Assembly: GCF_004011695.2 (NCBI RefSeq)
Contig: NC_082420.1
Coordinates: 1,054,001-1,118,000 of the forward strand
Direction: 5' to 3'
Length of the DNA: 64,000 nt
Source of the DNA: Ascochyta rabiei
Lineage: Eukaryota; Ascomycota; Dothideomycetes; Pleosporales; Didymellaceae
Shown: positions 34,601-45,900 of the stretch, in pieces
How the letters are laid out: each line of letters begins with the position of its first letter
How positions within the stretch are numbered: position 1 is the stretch's first letter
Made by a program: the position numbers and the translations under genes
Notes under the pieces: generated by a model
What the model saw: the letters and a program-made list of their open reading frames with translations, nothing else
Told to the model about the DNA's origin: nothing
Database searches by the model: none

Positions 34601-35225
34601 TCGACCTCTCACTGCCTCTACCATGGGACGGACGGATCCTGGACGTGAGATCCCAGGCTTTGTTGATAGTACAGCTCTGGAGGGCACTTGTTCGCGGGGA
34701 AAGGGCAGGACCCAGACACGGTGGTACTGCACGGTATTGGTACACGGGAGGGCTCCAGGTAATGGTGTATCTGGATACCCGAGGATGTTGAGAAAGGTGT
34801 GCAACTGTAATCATCTACTGTTCGAACGGGGGGCTTCAATGCGGCAGCCTGTGCCGATGTGTCGATGTGGGCATGCGGGATGAAGTTGGAACGGAATGGA
34901 CCTGCTTCACGAGCGGGTCCTACGGTTGCCGGCACCGGCCAATTGCGCTTCAGCAACACCGCGCTGTAGGAACACCGCAGGATTTACAACATGACTAGCC
35001 TGTGCTCTTGGTGCAGTTTGTACAGTTTTCGTATGATGGAATTCGTCGCTACTTTATCTACAGTTCACATACAAGCAGTAGGTATAGTACCGGCAAATCT
35101 ATAACGCTGCTGTGTAGCCCAAATCGATCCCCATTATCGCCAGGCCCCAATGTGAATTCATCAAACGCTAGCCACTCTACTCCAACCCAATCTTGAAAAT
35201 GTCTCCTCATGTACCCAAACGTCCA
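31687..35225. other. Long intergenic region upstream of the RRM gene
   Basis: About 3.5 kb between the RRM gene start and the 3' end of the P450 reductase gene. I see no exon with coding features; open frames of up to about 300 codons on the minus strand are composed of low-complexity shadow sequence. The part next to the RRM gene contains a GCA-rich tract and CT-rich stretches and probably forms a long promoter and leader. Confidence 0.55.
32477..32535. repeat. GCA/GGA-rich trinucleotide tract
   Basis: Interrupted GCTGGA and GCAGCAGCAGGA units over about 58 bp, in the upstream region of the RRM gene. Confidence 0.85.
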
Positions 35226-37365
35226 TTACGACCAGACGTCTTCTTGGTACTGGTTTGACGCTCTCATAGCCTTGACAACGTCTTCACCCTTTGCCTCGGG
35301 TACATTCCTGTACTTGGCAATGATTTTGCCGAGAAGTGTGTTGACCTCGCGGGCCATGTGTGCTGCGTCACCACAGACGTAGAAGTAGGCTTTCTGCTCT
35401 AACAGCTTGTTGACCTCTTCGCCGTGTTCTTCTATCAGATGTTGAACGTAAACCTTGTTGGGACCGTCTCGTGAGAAGGCTGTGTGCATGACAAAGTTGT
35501 CGCCCAGAGCTTCCTTGTATTGCTGTGACGTGGGTTAGCCTAGTGGAGACGCGTCAAGACTGATGATGACTTACTTCCCACTCCTTCTCGTACATGAAAT
35601 CTTCAGACTTCTTCCTGCAACCAAAAAACAGAATGGTCTTGCCAACCTTCCTACCAGCCTTGGCCTGGGCAGCCCTCTCCTGGATGAAACCTCGGAACGG
35701 AGCAACACCAGTGCCAGGTCCAACCATGATGATAGGCTTGGAGGGATCCGAGGGGAGCTTGAAGTTCGAATGACGTATGTGTATAGGTACGTGGATGCCG
35801 TCGTACTTGTTGCGAGGACCAGTGATGGAGTAGCTCAGGCCATGCGGATCGGGAGAGGGGTCGCCATGTTGCTTCTGCTTCAGAGCAAGGAGGTAGTTTG
35901 TGGTGACTCCCTTGAGGACGTGTGGTGCGTCAGGCTTCTGGTAAGAATCGACGACGGCGGTGATGGAGATCTTGGAGTTTTGCACTAACGAGGAAGAGGA
36001 GATGGAGTAGTAACGCGGCTGGATCTTGTGGAAGCCTTCGATGAGGAAGGAGAAGGGAACCTTGGTCCATGTCTGGCCGTGTCCTTCAATCTCGAGCAAT
36101 TGGGCCAGGTTGAGGTGACGGTTGGTGACCTTTTGCTTGAAGTAGTCCTTGTCGCTGCCAAGCTTTGCCATCTCGGCCTTGACGTCGTCGTTGGGGGCGA
36201 ATTGAGCAATGTTGGCGACCAGTTGACGAGAGACGGTTCCGCAAATCTCCATGTGGAAGCGAATGGCGGCATCGTAGGTAGTGGGCGAGGGGAAGGGCAC
36301 CTTGGCAGTAGGGTCCAGAGCCTTGACTGCGATGACCGTGTGACGCTTGTACTCCTTGTCGAGGACCTTGAAGAGTCGGTCGACTTCCTTGCCAGCGTTG
36401 TTGGGCCAGATGGCGATGTGGTCACCCGTCGTGTACGAGAGCTTAGAGCCCTCGATGCTGATTTCCATGTGCAGACAGTTCCGCTCCTTTGTGGTGAAGA
36501 GCTCGGAGGACTCGACGATGGGGGCGATGAAAGGGTTGTTGGCGTTGAAGGGACCTTTCTGCTTGCCCTCGAGGTGGTTCGCGTTGGGCTCGCCCAGGTA
36601 GACGGTGTCATGTTCAGGCGAGAGGTCTTCCCTTTCGGTAATTTCAAAGACGGGCTCGTAGGAAGATTCACGCTCGTCGAGCTTCATCTGCTCGGCGACA
36701 GCAGCCCACATGCCCTCCTTCCAGGCGAGGAAGTCCTCCTCCATGGTGCCCGCGCCATCGTCGCCCTCGCCAGCTGGGCCGAGTCGAGTTGCGCCAAGCC
36801 TGGTGAGGTGCTTGTCGGTGTGGCGGATGACGGAATTGTAGTGCTCGTACGTGTTGTTGCCCAGGCCGAATGCAACGTAGTTGAGGTTGGCCAGGGGTTT
36901 GGTGCCTTCATCGTGGACGCCGCTGAAGTTGGGTTCGTCGTGGGCAATGAACTCGAAGAACTCGACGGCGTTGTCCGTGGGCTCGCCCTCGCCGTACGTG
37001 GCCATGACGAAGACGGCGAGCTTGTGGTCGGGGAACGTGTCCAGGATGTCGTAGTCGTATTCCTCCATGTCGGCCACCATGGTCTTGAGGCCGAAGCGCG
37101 CGTGGCCCTCCTTAGCAATGCGCGCTGCGTAGTCCTCGGCGGTGCCCGTCTGGCTGCCGTAGAAGACGACGCAGTCCTTGTCCGACTCTTCCATCTTCTT
37201 GACGATGTCGCGAGACTTGACGTCGGCATCGTCGCTATTGTCGATGCCTGAGCCGCCATAGGGATCGGCCGCGACGGCCCAGTAGGTGCCCTTTGTGAAA
37301 TAGGCGACGGTGCCGAGCAGCAGCGCTGCCAGCACGACAATGTCGAGCGTGTCGAGTTGCGCCAT
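35226..37365 (-). CDS. cprA: NADPH-cytochrome P450 reductase
   Basis: Exons 37365-35575 and 35522-35226 (695 aa, one 52-bp intron). The ER-anchored diflavin enzyme passes electrons from NADPH through FAD and FMN to cytochrome P450s, including the ergosterol-pathway CYP51. Seen: an N-terminal membrane anchor (DIVVLAALLLGTVAYF); the FMN-binding flavodoxin domain (FYGSQTGTAEDYA, ATYGEGEPTDNA, GLGNNTYEHYN); the connecting domain; the FAD domain (PRYYSISSSS and GVTTNYL); the NADPH domain (GPGTGVAPFRGF and FFGCR); and the C-terminal YQEDVWS with the stacking Trp next to last. The length is standard. The antisense strand has a 407-codon shadow frame from GC-rich codon use. Confidence 0.96.
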
Positions 37366-37845
37366 GACGGTGCTCGTGGGCAGAAGGCGCGGGCAGTGAA
37401 GGGGCTCGGGGTAGCAACAACAGAAGGTCAGAGACGCGCTGCGATCTGGTCACAAGTCGCTGTCGCCGGAACAGGGGAAGGTGGAGGGGGTATTTGTAGC
37501 GGCGTCAGCTGCAGCTGGTGGATCGCGCGGGTGGGTATCGTTGTACGCTGCACGCTGCACGCTGCCTTCGGCCGTGCCGCTGCTGGGGGGGGGGCTTGTT
37601 AAAGGTGAGGTGCAGAGTGTTGTTCAAGCTGACCAGCACAAGGCAGATCCCATTGTTATCTACTCTACCCATCTGTCTTCAACGCCTGCCCCGTGACCAG
37701 AAGTGATGCCGTCACCGTCTGCAGCGCTGGCTCGGTCCTGGCTCGGAACGCACCAATTCCGCATATGCTCGCGCTTCCGAGGGTCACCGCGCAAGCCTCA
37801 GCTGAAGCCCCGTCAGATTTCCGCGCATTGTGGGGAAGACTTGTC

Positions 37846-37884
37846 GACTACACGTGGTAGCAGGTCCAAATAGTGTAGGTGGGC
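37846..37884. repeat. Fragment related to the inverted-repeat arm of the 38.3-kb element
   Basis: GTGGTAGCAGGTCC...TAGTGTAGGTGGG resembles the left arm at 38255-38288 (ATGGTAGCTGG...TAGTGTAGGTGGG), in the same orientation. No clear inverted partner is seen beside it. Confidence 0.5.
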
Positions 37885-38254
37885 GCGCCCGTTGGCTGGG
37901 AAGCAAAGCTGGCTTATAGCTTGATTTACAGCAACGCAAAGGGCATGCAGCAGAGGTAGCCAGCGACCATGAGCGCCCTGGTTGGTGTGAGACGAGTGCG
38001 TAGAGCTTGTGCGTGCGCCGTCACTTGCCCGTTGCCTCGACCCACCGACATTACTTCTGCCCAATACCACATGCATGTACGAGCCGTACAATCTCGTGCG
38101 GGCGCCGACGACGTCCGTCTTCCCGACCTGGAGCCCATCTGCTCGCAACGCCTGTACTTTGTACGCTGCCAAAGCCCCGTTGCCAGCATGGCGGTGAGCT
38201 CGAGGTAGACGGCCACTGTGTACTGACTCCTGAGATCGATGGCCACTGTGTACT

Positions 38255-38499
38255 ACTATGGTAGCTGGCATGAGTAGTGTAGGTGGGGAAGCACGACAGG
38301 GGTGTTCAGCTGTATTTTTCAGATAAATTGAATTGTATTACTCAGTATCTTGCATTGTGATGGTGCAGGTGAGCATTGTGTTATATACAAAAATAGGGGG
38401 GGTTTGATGTAATCTAGTCAATAGAGCCATTCCGGGTCATCTGGAGAACACCCTGGTGGTGCCGGACCCACCTACACTACTTGTGCCAGCAACCATAGT
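38255..38499. mobile_element. MITE-like element with about 50-bp terminal inverted repeats
   Basis: The left arm (38255-38307) reads ACTATGGTAGCTGGCATGAG then TAGTGTAGGTGGGG and continues through GCACGACAGGGGTGTTC. The reverse complement of the right arm (38445-38499) reads ACTATGGTTGCTGGCACAAG then TAGTGTAGGTGGG and continues through GGCACCACCAGGGTGTTC. The 245-bp element has an AT-rich core with no coding frame, as expected of a non-autonomous DNA transposon. A clean target-site duplication is not obvious; related AGATCGA-GCCA-T-TGTACT sequences occur on both flanks in direct orientation. Confidence 0.65.
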
Positions 38500-38790
38500 C
38501 AGATCGACAGCCATTTTGTACTGAGAACTGATCGTATCGGCCGTCTCACTATCGATGGGCGAAACCACCTCCCTCTTGTCAGCACAAGTGAGATGGTGTC
38601 TAGGTAAGCCGTGTGATTCGACTGTTGACGGTCGTTGGCAATAATTAAGCGACCTCCACAGTAGGGCTCACACATTCGACACAATTCGGTTCATGCATTA
38701 TACCCGCCTCTGTTTCTTTGCCACAGCTTTCCTCGGTGGCCCACGTCATACTCCCCTTTTTCTGTACCGTTGCCGTACGCAGATGATGCT

Positions 38791-38992
38791 GGTTCATCAA
38801 CTGGCTGACAATGGTTCATCAACTGGCTGAAAATAATTAACTGGCTGACGATAGTTCATTAACTGGCTGACGATGGTTTATTAACTAGCTAACACGTTAT
38901 CGACAAGCTGGCGATAGTTTATTCACTGGCTGACAATGATTGACTGGCTGACGATAGTTCATGACAGTGCTTCATCAAGTGGCTGACGATTG
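38791..38992. repeat. Degenerate array of ACTGGCTGAC units
   Basis: About eight to nine imperfect repeats of roughly 17-25 bp built around TTCATNAACTGGCTGACRAT, with variable spacing and AT-rich linkers. Confidence 0.8.
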
Positions 38993-39276
38993 ACCACGCC
39001 CAGTTCCTGCGTCAAAGCGCCTGATAGCATCCGCGCAACGCCGTGCTGATGTTGATGCCCGGGCATGTGACCGAGCAGTCTTAGCGTAATTGACATGGTA
39101 ATCAAGTGTTGATACTGCATGCCTAAGGCTCAGGCAACCTGCCCATACAAAGGGCAGACAGTCAGCGAGCGCGGCTCTGCCCTCTGCTGCACTGGCATGA
39201 CGAAGGCACCAGATGGCGATGGAAGGGTGCAGTCCTACTGACAAGAGGATGTGCTGACAAGATATGTGGGAGCGCC

Positions 39277-39362
39277 GACACTTGCACTGACACTTGCACT
39301 GACATTTGCTCTGACACTTGCACTGACATTTGCTCTGACACTTGCACTGACACTGACATTGA
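39277..39362. repeat. 12-bp tandem array (ACTTGCACTGAC)
   Basis: About seven units, alternating ACTTGCACTGAC with the variant ATTTGCTCTGAC, giving a higher-order 24-bp pattern. It reads as Leu/Thr/Ala repeats in one frame but has no gene context. Confidence 0.9.
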
Positions 39363-39737
39363 CGACCATGACACCACGTGCGAGATGGCTCCTCCACCGC
39401 AGCTTAATCTCCGCCTGTGCCTGCTTGATCTACTGGAAAAGATCTCCACAGTCGTTTGCTGCCGCGCCGCCATAGAAGATCATGGGCACCAATCAGGCTA
39501 GCCATCCAGGAACGACAGGCGCCAGGGCACCGGGGTTTATGCGATTTCGTCGACGTCCCAATGGCAGACGTCGCTCGTGGCTCGCCTCTCGCACAGGCTG
39601 CTCTCCTCTCTGTCGACCCAGATGACGATCTCCTCGTCCGCCCATGAGTGCCCATGTGTGAGTTTGTCCTTTTCTTCCCGTCGCGACGCCGCCTTAAGGG
39701 CTCCTGTGCAGCGAGAAGCAACGGGGATGCTCTGCTG

Positions 39738-39767
39738 CGTGCCATGCGTGCCATGCGTGCCATGCGC
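39738..39767. repeat. 9-bp tandem repeat (GTGCCATGC)
   Basis: Three perfect copies with a fourth diverged copy, about 180 bp upstream of the assigned TAO3 start. Confidence 0.85.
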
Positions 39768-39947
39768 GCTGGACCTCCACGCACGCAGGCAGGGTCGTGT
39801 TTGAAACGACCAGCCGTTGGGGGGGAGGTGCCAGTGGTGGCATATCCCTGAGCTTATTCAGACGTCCAGCCCTCCGCCCTGCTCCCTGCTCCCTGCTGTG
39901 CCCGTGGGCTTTGCTGACAACCGCCTGGACAGCTGCTTCGCACTCAC

Positions 39948-42900
39948 ATGCGCAAGCTCGACAAGCTCTTTCACGAGAGCCGAGTGTGACGCGCGGTCGC
40001 ATATCATCACGCACCAGGGCCCCCGGCATCGCCCTCCCTAGCAGCACCAGCGCCAACTCGAGCCCGGACGGGGCCCTCGACCGCAAGCCCTCGCACTCGT
40101 ATGCCCACAACCGCAACACCTCGATCGTGCATGGCGTCCAGCACTCGCGCAACACGAGCTTCGTGAATTCGCCCGCCACCAGCCCCCTCAGCCCCCACGC
40201 GCAGCTCCTCGCAGGCCTCGATGGAGCCGTCATGTCGCAGGACACCATCACGGCGGCCTTCTCCGCGCACGGCGTGACAGCCGGCGCGGGTGCTGCAAAT
40301 GTCTTCACCGCTGCTGGCCTGCCCTCCGCCCCGGGCGACAGCAGCAGCACCACCAGCAGTGCGCAACGCAAGCCAGAACGAGCCCCCAGCAGATCGTCTC
40401 GCAAGGGGCACGTCCACCACCGCTCCCAGTCGCGCCATCACCAGCACAACCACGAACTCAAGACCGTCGGCGAATATGCCCTGCACCACCTTTTCAACTC
40501 CTTCATCAGCCAGGCCGACCAGAAGATCATACAGTGCATGACAGACCGCACCCGGCCCGAGGCCGAAGTCGAGTTGATCTGTGGTCCTGGCGTGGACCCC
40601 AACTTCGATCAGCTCATAGCCGCGCTGGGCCACATCGCGCGGCACAAGCCAAAACCCCTCATCGACACCATCATGCTCTGGCGCAAAGCGAAGAGCGAAG
40701 AGGCTGCAAAGCTACGAACGCAGCTGCAAAGCGTAGGTCAGATCAGCGCACCCTTCCTGTCGTCGTGCTGATATACAAAGGCCCGGCAAGCAAGTGCACC
40801 ATCCCATCCCCATCTACCTCGACGAAACACAGAGTCGAGCCAACATCTGCCCGAGAACACGTCAACCACCTCGATCGCGGCAGGCGCCGAGCAACTGATC
40901 GCCCTACAGGATACCGTGACCCTCGCAGAGCAACGTTCGACTGTGTCCACTTATATCCTCTGTCGAGTGCTCATCGAGATCATGAGCCAAACTGATATCC
41001 AGAATCTGACTTTTGACATGGCCGATCGTCTGCTGGGCCTCTTCTATGGACAGCTCAACACGGTGGACCCTGATCTGGTTGAGATCTCCAACCTCAGCAA
41101 AGCTAACTACGCCATATTCAGCCAACTACTTGGTGTCCTTAGTGGACTCATATTCGATCCCGTACAGGAAAAGTTCATCGTCGACCTTAGAACCATAGAT
41201 ACCCAATTGTCCGTCAAGGGCCAGTACACACGCGACATCGAAAACAAAGGCGCACAGCTCATACGTGCTCTTCGCTACTTGAAAGTCAAGACTTATCCAG
41301 AGGAATCGTGGGACCGTACTTGCAATTTCATGATGTCTCTTGCGAAACTGTTTGTTAGCGCTCATGGCCACCCAATGAAGTACGCCTTTTGCCAGGTGCT
41401 GAGGGAGCTCTTGCTCCGGATTGCATCAAAAGCCTCTATCGAGACAAGCTCGCCCAAGTGGAAGCCAGTAGTCGACATGATGAGGCAGAGGGCTGCTGTG
41501 CTGCTCGGCAAACCTAAGCACTGGCACGAGGCCTTTCCTTTGATGTCCGCACTTTTGTGTGTCTCACCGACAGAGACGTTCACGGCGCAATGGTCTGCTC
41601 TAGCATTGTCAACACAGCCACGACTCAAAGAGCGTTTAACTCGACCCATTGCCCTGCGAGGCATATGCCAGTTGGTGTGGACTTACCTGTACAGGAAAGG
41701 TCCCGATCCACCAGCCACCGCCGTTCGCAAGCTGGACGACATCATTCGAATGATATTCCAACCTGGCCGGCGATCATATCTATCTACTGAACCTGCCATC
41801 GCCGAGCCCCTCATTCAGCTATCTAGGATCATTGGGTACAAGTACCAAGACCTTTGCTTTAAGACGATCATCTTTCCCTTACTCAATGCTGAAATGTTCG
41901 CTTCTGGTCGAGAACTGCGTGTCGAGAACTTGGAGCCTGACCGAATGGTACTAGGCATTCGCTCGTTCCTCGCAATAATGGCAGATCTGGAGAACCTGGA
42001 ACAACCACCATTTCCGATCTCGTTCGACTATGACCCTAACGCAATTCTTTCAGAACCCTTGGCCCTTCCAGTCAGCCCGCGATCGCTACAGCATCTTCCT
42101 ATCAAATCTTCGCTATTGAAGGAAGAGCGGCTGTCACGACCGGTCAACTTCAGTGGCTTCGCTGAAGTGGCAAAGGAATCGTATGTACGCTTTTGCAAAA
42201 TACTGGGAGAGATTACAATCATCTGCGACAACACTTTTGGTGGTCAGGCAGTCCTGGATGAAAAATTCTCATTACAAACGCCCAAAACCCCAATGGCAGA
42301 GGCCTTCAGCTTTGGCCGTCGTGAAGATCACCAGGGTTCTGGAGACCTAAGACAAGGCTTCTACGACTTATTGCATGTTGCAGTACAAGCCTTACCTCGA
42401 TGCTTGTCGCCACACATTCCCTTCAACTCGCTTGTCAACCTGTTGTGTACTGGTACCGCCCACGTGCAGAGCAACATCGCAATCTCTTCTGCACAATCGT
42501 TAAAGTCGATTGCCCGACAGTCACACGCACAACAAGTCACGATAGGTTTTGCTCGTTTCATCTTCAATTTTGATGACCGCTACGCGACTATGTCAGACGG
42601 CGGTATGCTCGGTGCTGGACACATCGAGAGTACGCTGAAGCTTTATGTGGAGCTACTGCAAATCTGGATTGAGGAAATCAAACAGAAGGCCCGAAAAGCA
42701 GCTCTTGACACGCCTGAAGAAGGCACGGGTAATCGAGCTGTACTCCTTGATCTCTCATCCGTGTGGACACATGTTGAGGAAGTCGAATCACACGGCCTCT
42801 TCTTTCTGTGTTCGCCCTCACGCCGTGTGCGATCTTACGCAGTCACTGTCCTGCGCCTCATTACTGAGTTCGACACGGCGCTAGGCGCTACCAACACTCG

Positions 42901-45900
42901 CATAATACGGGTTTTCGAGGGTAGTCCACAGAAGGTTATGGACATCAGTGACGAGAAACTGTCACTAGCCGAGCGAAGTCGCCTGCAGCGTGGCATGCGC
43001 AAAAGCAACGTGCAGAGTACCCTGGTGGAACTATGCAGCAGCGACGTTCCCTACGACTCTACGCTTTGGTTCAAGATCTTCCCGAACCTCGTGCGCATCA
43101 GCTTTGAAGTATGCCCATTCGCTGTTACCTTGACCCGCGACATTGTTTGTGCGAGACTCACGCAGATGCATCGAACCTTGCTTGCACTTGGCGATGGACC
43201 ACGCGCTACTCCCTATTCACCCTTCGAGCCTGGCGGTGCAAGCAGAATCACTAACCGCTTAGCTTCAACTGCACCCGAAATCATCATTGAACAATGGAAG
43301 CTGTATTTGATCTTCGCCTTCACCACTTTGACAAACCCGGGCCAAGGCGCTCTGGCTCTGGCTTCGAACCAAATGTCCCAGCACTCGCGGAAGAGTTCCA
43401 GATCATCGCAGAAAAGTACCAATAAGCTACACACAGCCAGCGAGCTTTTCGCCAAGGTTCTTCCAGCATTGTCAGTGGACAATAGCGCTGTCCGAGAGGC
43501 GGCTGTTATTGGTCTGGGCTCCATCAATATCAATTTGTATCGAACGCTCTTGGAGTCTTTACAAGGAATTGTCGCCGCATGCGCTGAAGAGGCTAAAACT
43601 AGGTTGGGAGCGCATACCAGGACACTGAGCAGCCCACGAAGGAACCAACGCACTGATCATCTTCGGACTGAGATCACACATGTGTACAAACTGACCTCTC
43701 AGTTTTTACGGCTCCCGGAGGCCTACAATGACGAATGGATTGTCAATAATCTCGTCAATTACACGAAAGATCTGAGAATTTTCCTCAGTGATGCTGAGGT
43801 GCAAAATGAGTGGGGCTTCCAGAAGCTTCGCACACATTATTGTGGCCTTGTGGAAGTACTGTTCGAAGGCATCAATCGGACAAACGACCCTCTGCAGTGG
43901 ATGTCATTCCAAGCTCGCAAGGCGGCCTTTACGCTGATGGAGGAATGGTGTGGTTACTCAGCAGATCAACCTACCGTTCGTCAGCGGGAGGAGAACATGC
44001 GCAGATCGATGTTGGATCGCGCAGTTGATATGGGCAACAAGGGTATCGCAACGGCAGCCATGGAGATTGAGAAACGCGATCTTCGAACAGCAGCACTCAG
44101 TGCCATGGCTGCACTGTGTGGCGGTCCAGTCAGCATCACGACTGACAGCAAAGTCTTGATGCAATTCGATGTCCGTCGAATGCTCTCATGGATTGACAGC
44201 ATCTTTGAAACTCCAAGTGATCGCACGCATGCAATCGGTCGCAGAGCGCTGTCGAACCTCATCATTCACAACCGCGAACATCCCTACCTTTTGGATCGGG
44301 CTATAGAGATGTGCTACCTCTCCAAATCCTCGAAAGCCTTGGCCAGCTACTTCGAGGTTGTTACGCAAGTACTCACGCACCGTGAAGACTACACATTGCC
44401 ATTCTGGAAGGTTCTCAGTGCGGGTCTCTACACACTTGGACACGAGAACAGCGAGCTGCGCGTCAAATCTTCTCGTTTGCTAAGAACACTGGAAGGCCGA
44501 GAGCAGAAAAACTCAAAGCTGCAGGATCTTGACATCAGTATATCTGACAAAACCATCGCTGTATACAAACTGGCCCAGTTCGAGACCTCTCGTCGGCTTG
44601 CAAAGCAGCATTCAGAGCTTGCCTTCTTAGTATTCTCGCAGTTCTCGTACTACTTCAAGGAGCTACAGCCAGACCATCAGCGAAACATGGTTGCTGCGAT
44701 GCTGCCCTGGATCCAGACCATCGAACTTCAAGTACAACCAGGCGGTGGTCCCACAGCCAACTCCTACATGCTCCTCGTCAATCTTTTCGAGATCACTGTC
44801 CGCTCAGGTAATGCACTTCACAATGAGATTCAAGCTCTTTGGCAAGCCCTGGCGACCGGTCCGTACGGAGGCAACGTACAACTAATTCTCGACTTTATTA
44901 TCAATCTCTGCTTGGACAAGCGGGAGCAAAACTATGTCGATTTTTCGAAACAAATCGTGGTTCATCTGTCAAGTACCCCTGCTGGGCAGAAGGTCGTCGA
45001 GTTCTTGCTCCTTCAAATCAACCCACGCTCTCTAGTGAGCGAGAAACGAGAGCCCATACCGCCACCAGCAGATGCCGTCAATCTGCCTTATCTCGCCGAC
45101 CTTAGCGCTCTACTCCCGAGCAGCAACAAACAAGTAAGTGCGCATGTGTTACTTTTGAGCCTCGTTTCTGACTAGCGTAGTCTGGCTTTGCTTTGGGCCA
45201 AGTTTGTCTGATTCTACTCGTTGATCTTATGGTATCTCCCATTGAACTCGCTAGCGAACACGTTCCGTTGCTGCTACAGGTCGTCCTTGTGCTCTGGGAT
45301 CACTACACGCCCGTTGTCCAAGATCAGGCCCGAGAAATGCTGGTGCACCTCATACATGAATTAGTTATTTCAAAGATTGAGGACGACACACTAGGCATCG
45401 ATAAGCGAGCTATCGAAGACTTTGTGGAAAGCATTCGCCAACACGACATCAAGGTTGTGTGGAACTATGATGATAAAAACAGCAAAGACACGGAAGACTC
45501 CAGCTCCAAAGTACCAGACTCCATGGAACACGTGTCAGGCGAAGTGCTGAAGTTTTTCACTCTTGCGTATCCAGGACTCAGGGAGGCATGGGGAAGGGTG
45601 GCATTGAATTGGGCTACCTCGTGTCCAGTCCGTCACCTGGCGTGCAGATCTTTCCAATTATTTCGGTGCATTCTCAGCTCTTTAGATCAACAGATGCTCT
45701 CCGATATGTTGGCCAGGCTCTCCAACACCATCTCAGATGAAGAGAGCGACATTCAAACCTTTTCCATGGAAATATTAACAACACTACGCGCCATCATTGA
45801 AGCTCTGGCCCCAGAAGACCTGATTCAGTATCCTCAGCTATTCTGGACGACTTGCGCTTGTCTGGACACAATTCACGAAGGCGAGTTCCTGGAGAGTCTG

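Larger units (their letters stand above)
37366..39947. other. Divergent intergenic region with repeats (P450 reductase / TAO3)
   Basis: About 2.6 kb. The middle is AT-rich and contains a MITE-like element, a related fragment to its left, a degenerate 20-25 bp repeat array, a 12-bp array and a 9-bp array. No gene is supportable. Confidence 0.6.

Noticed and set aside
36028..37251. 407-codon open frame antisense to the P450 reductase gene
   Set aside because: A shadow of third-position GC bias in a fully explained coding exon.
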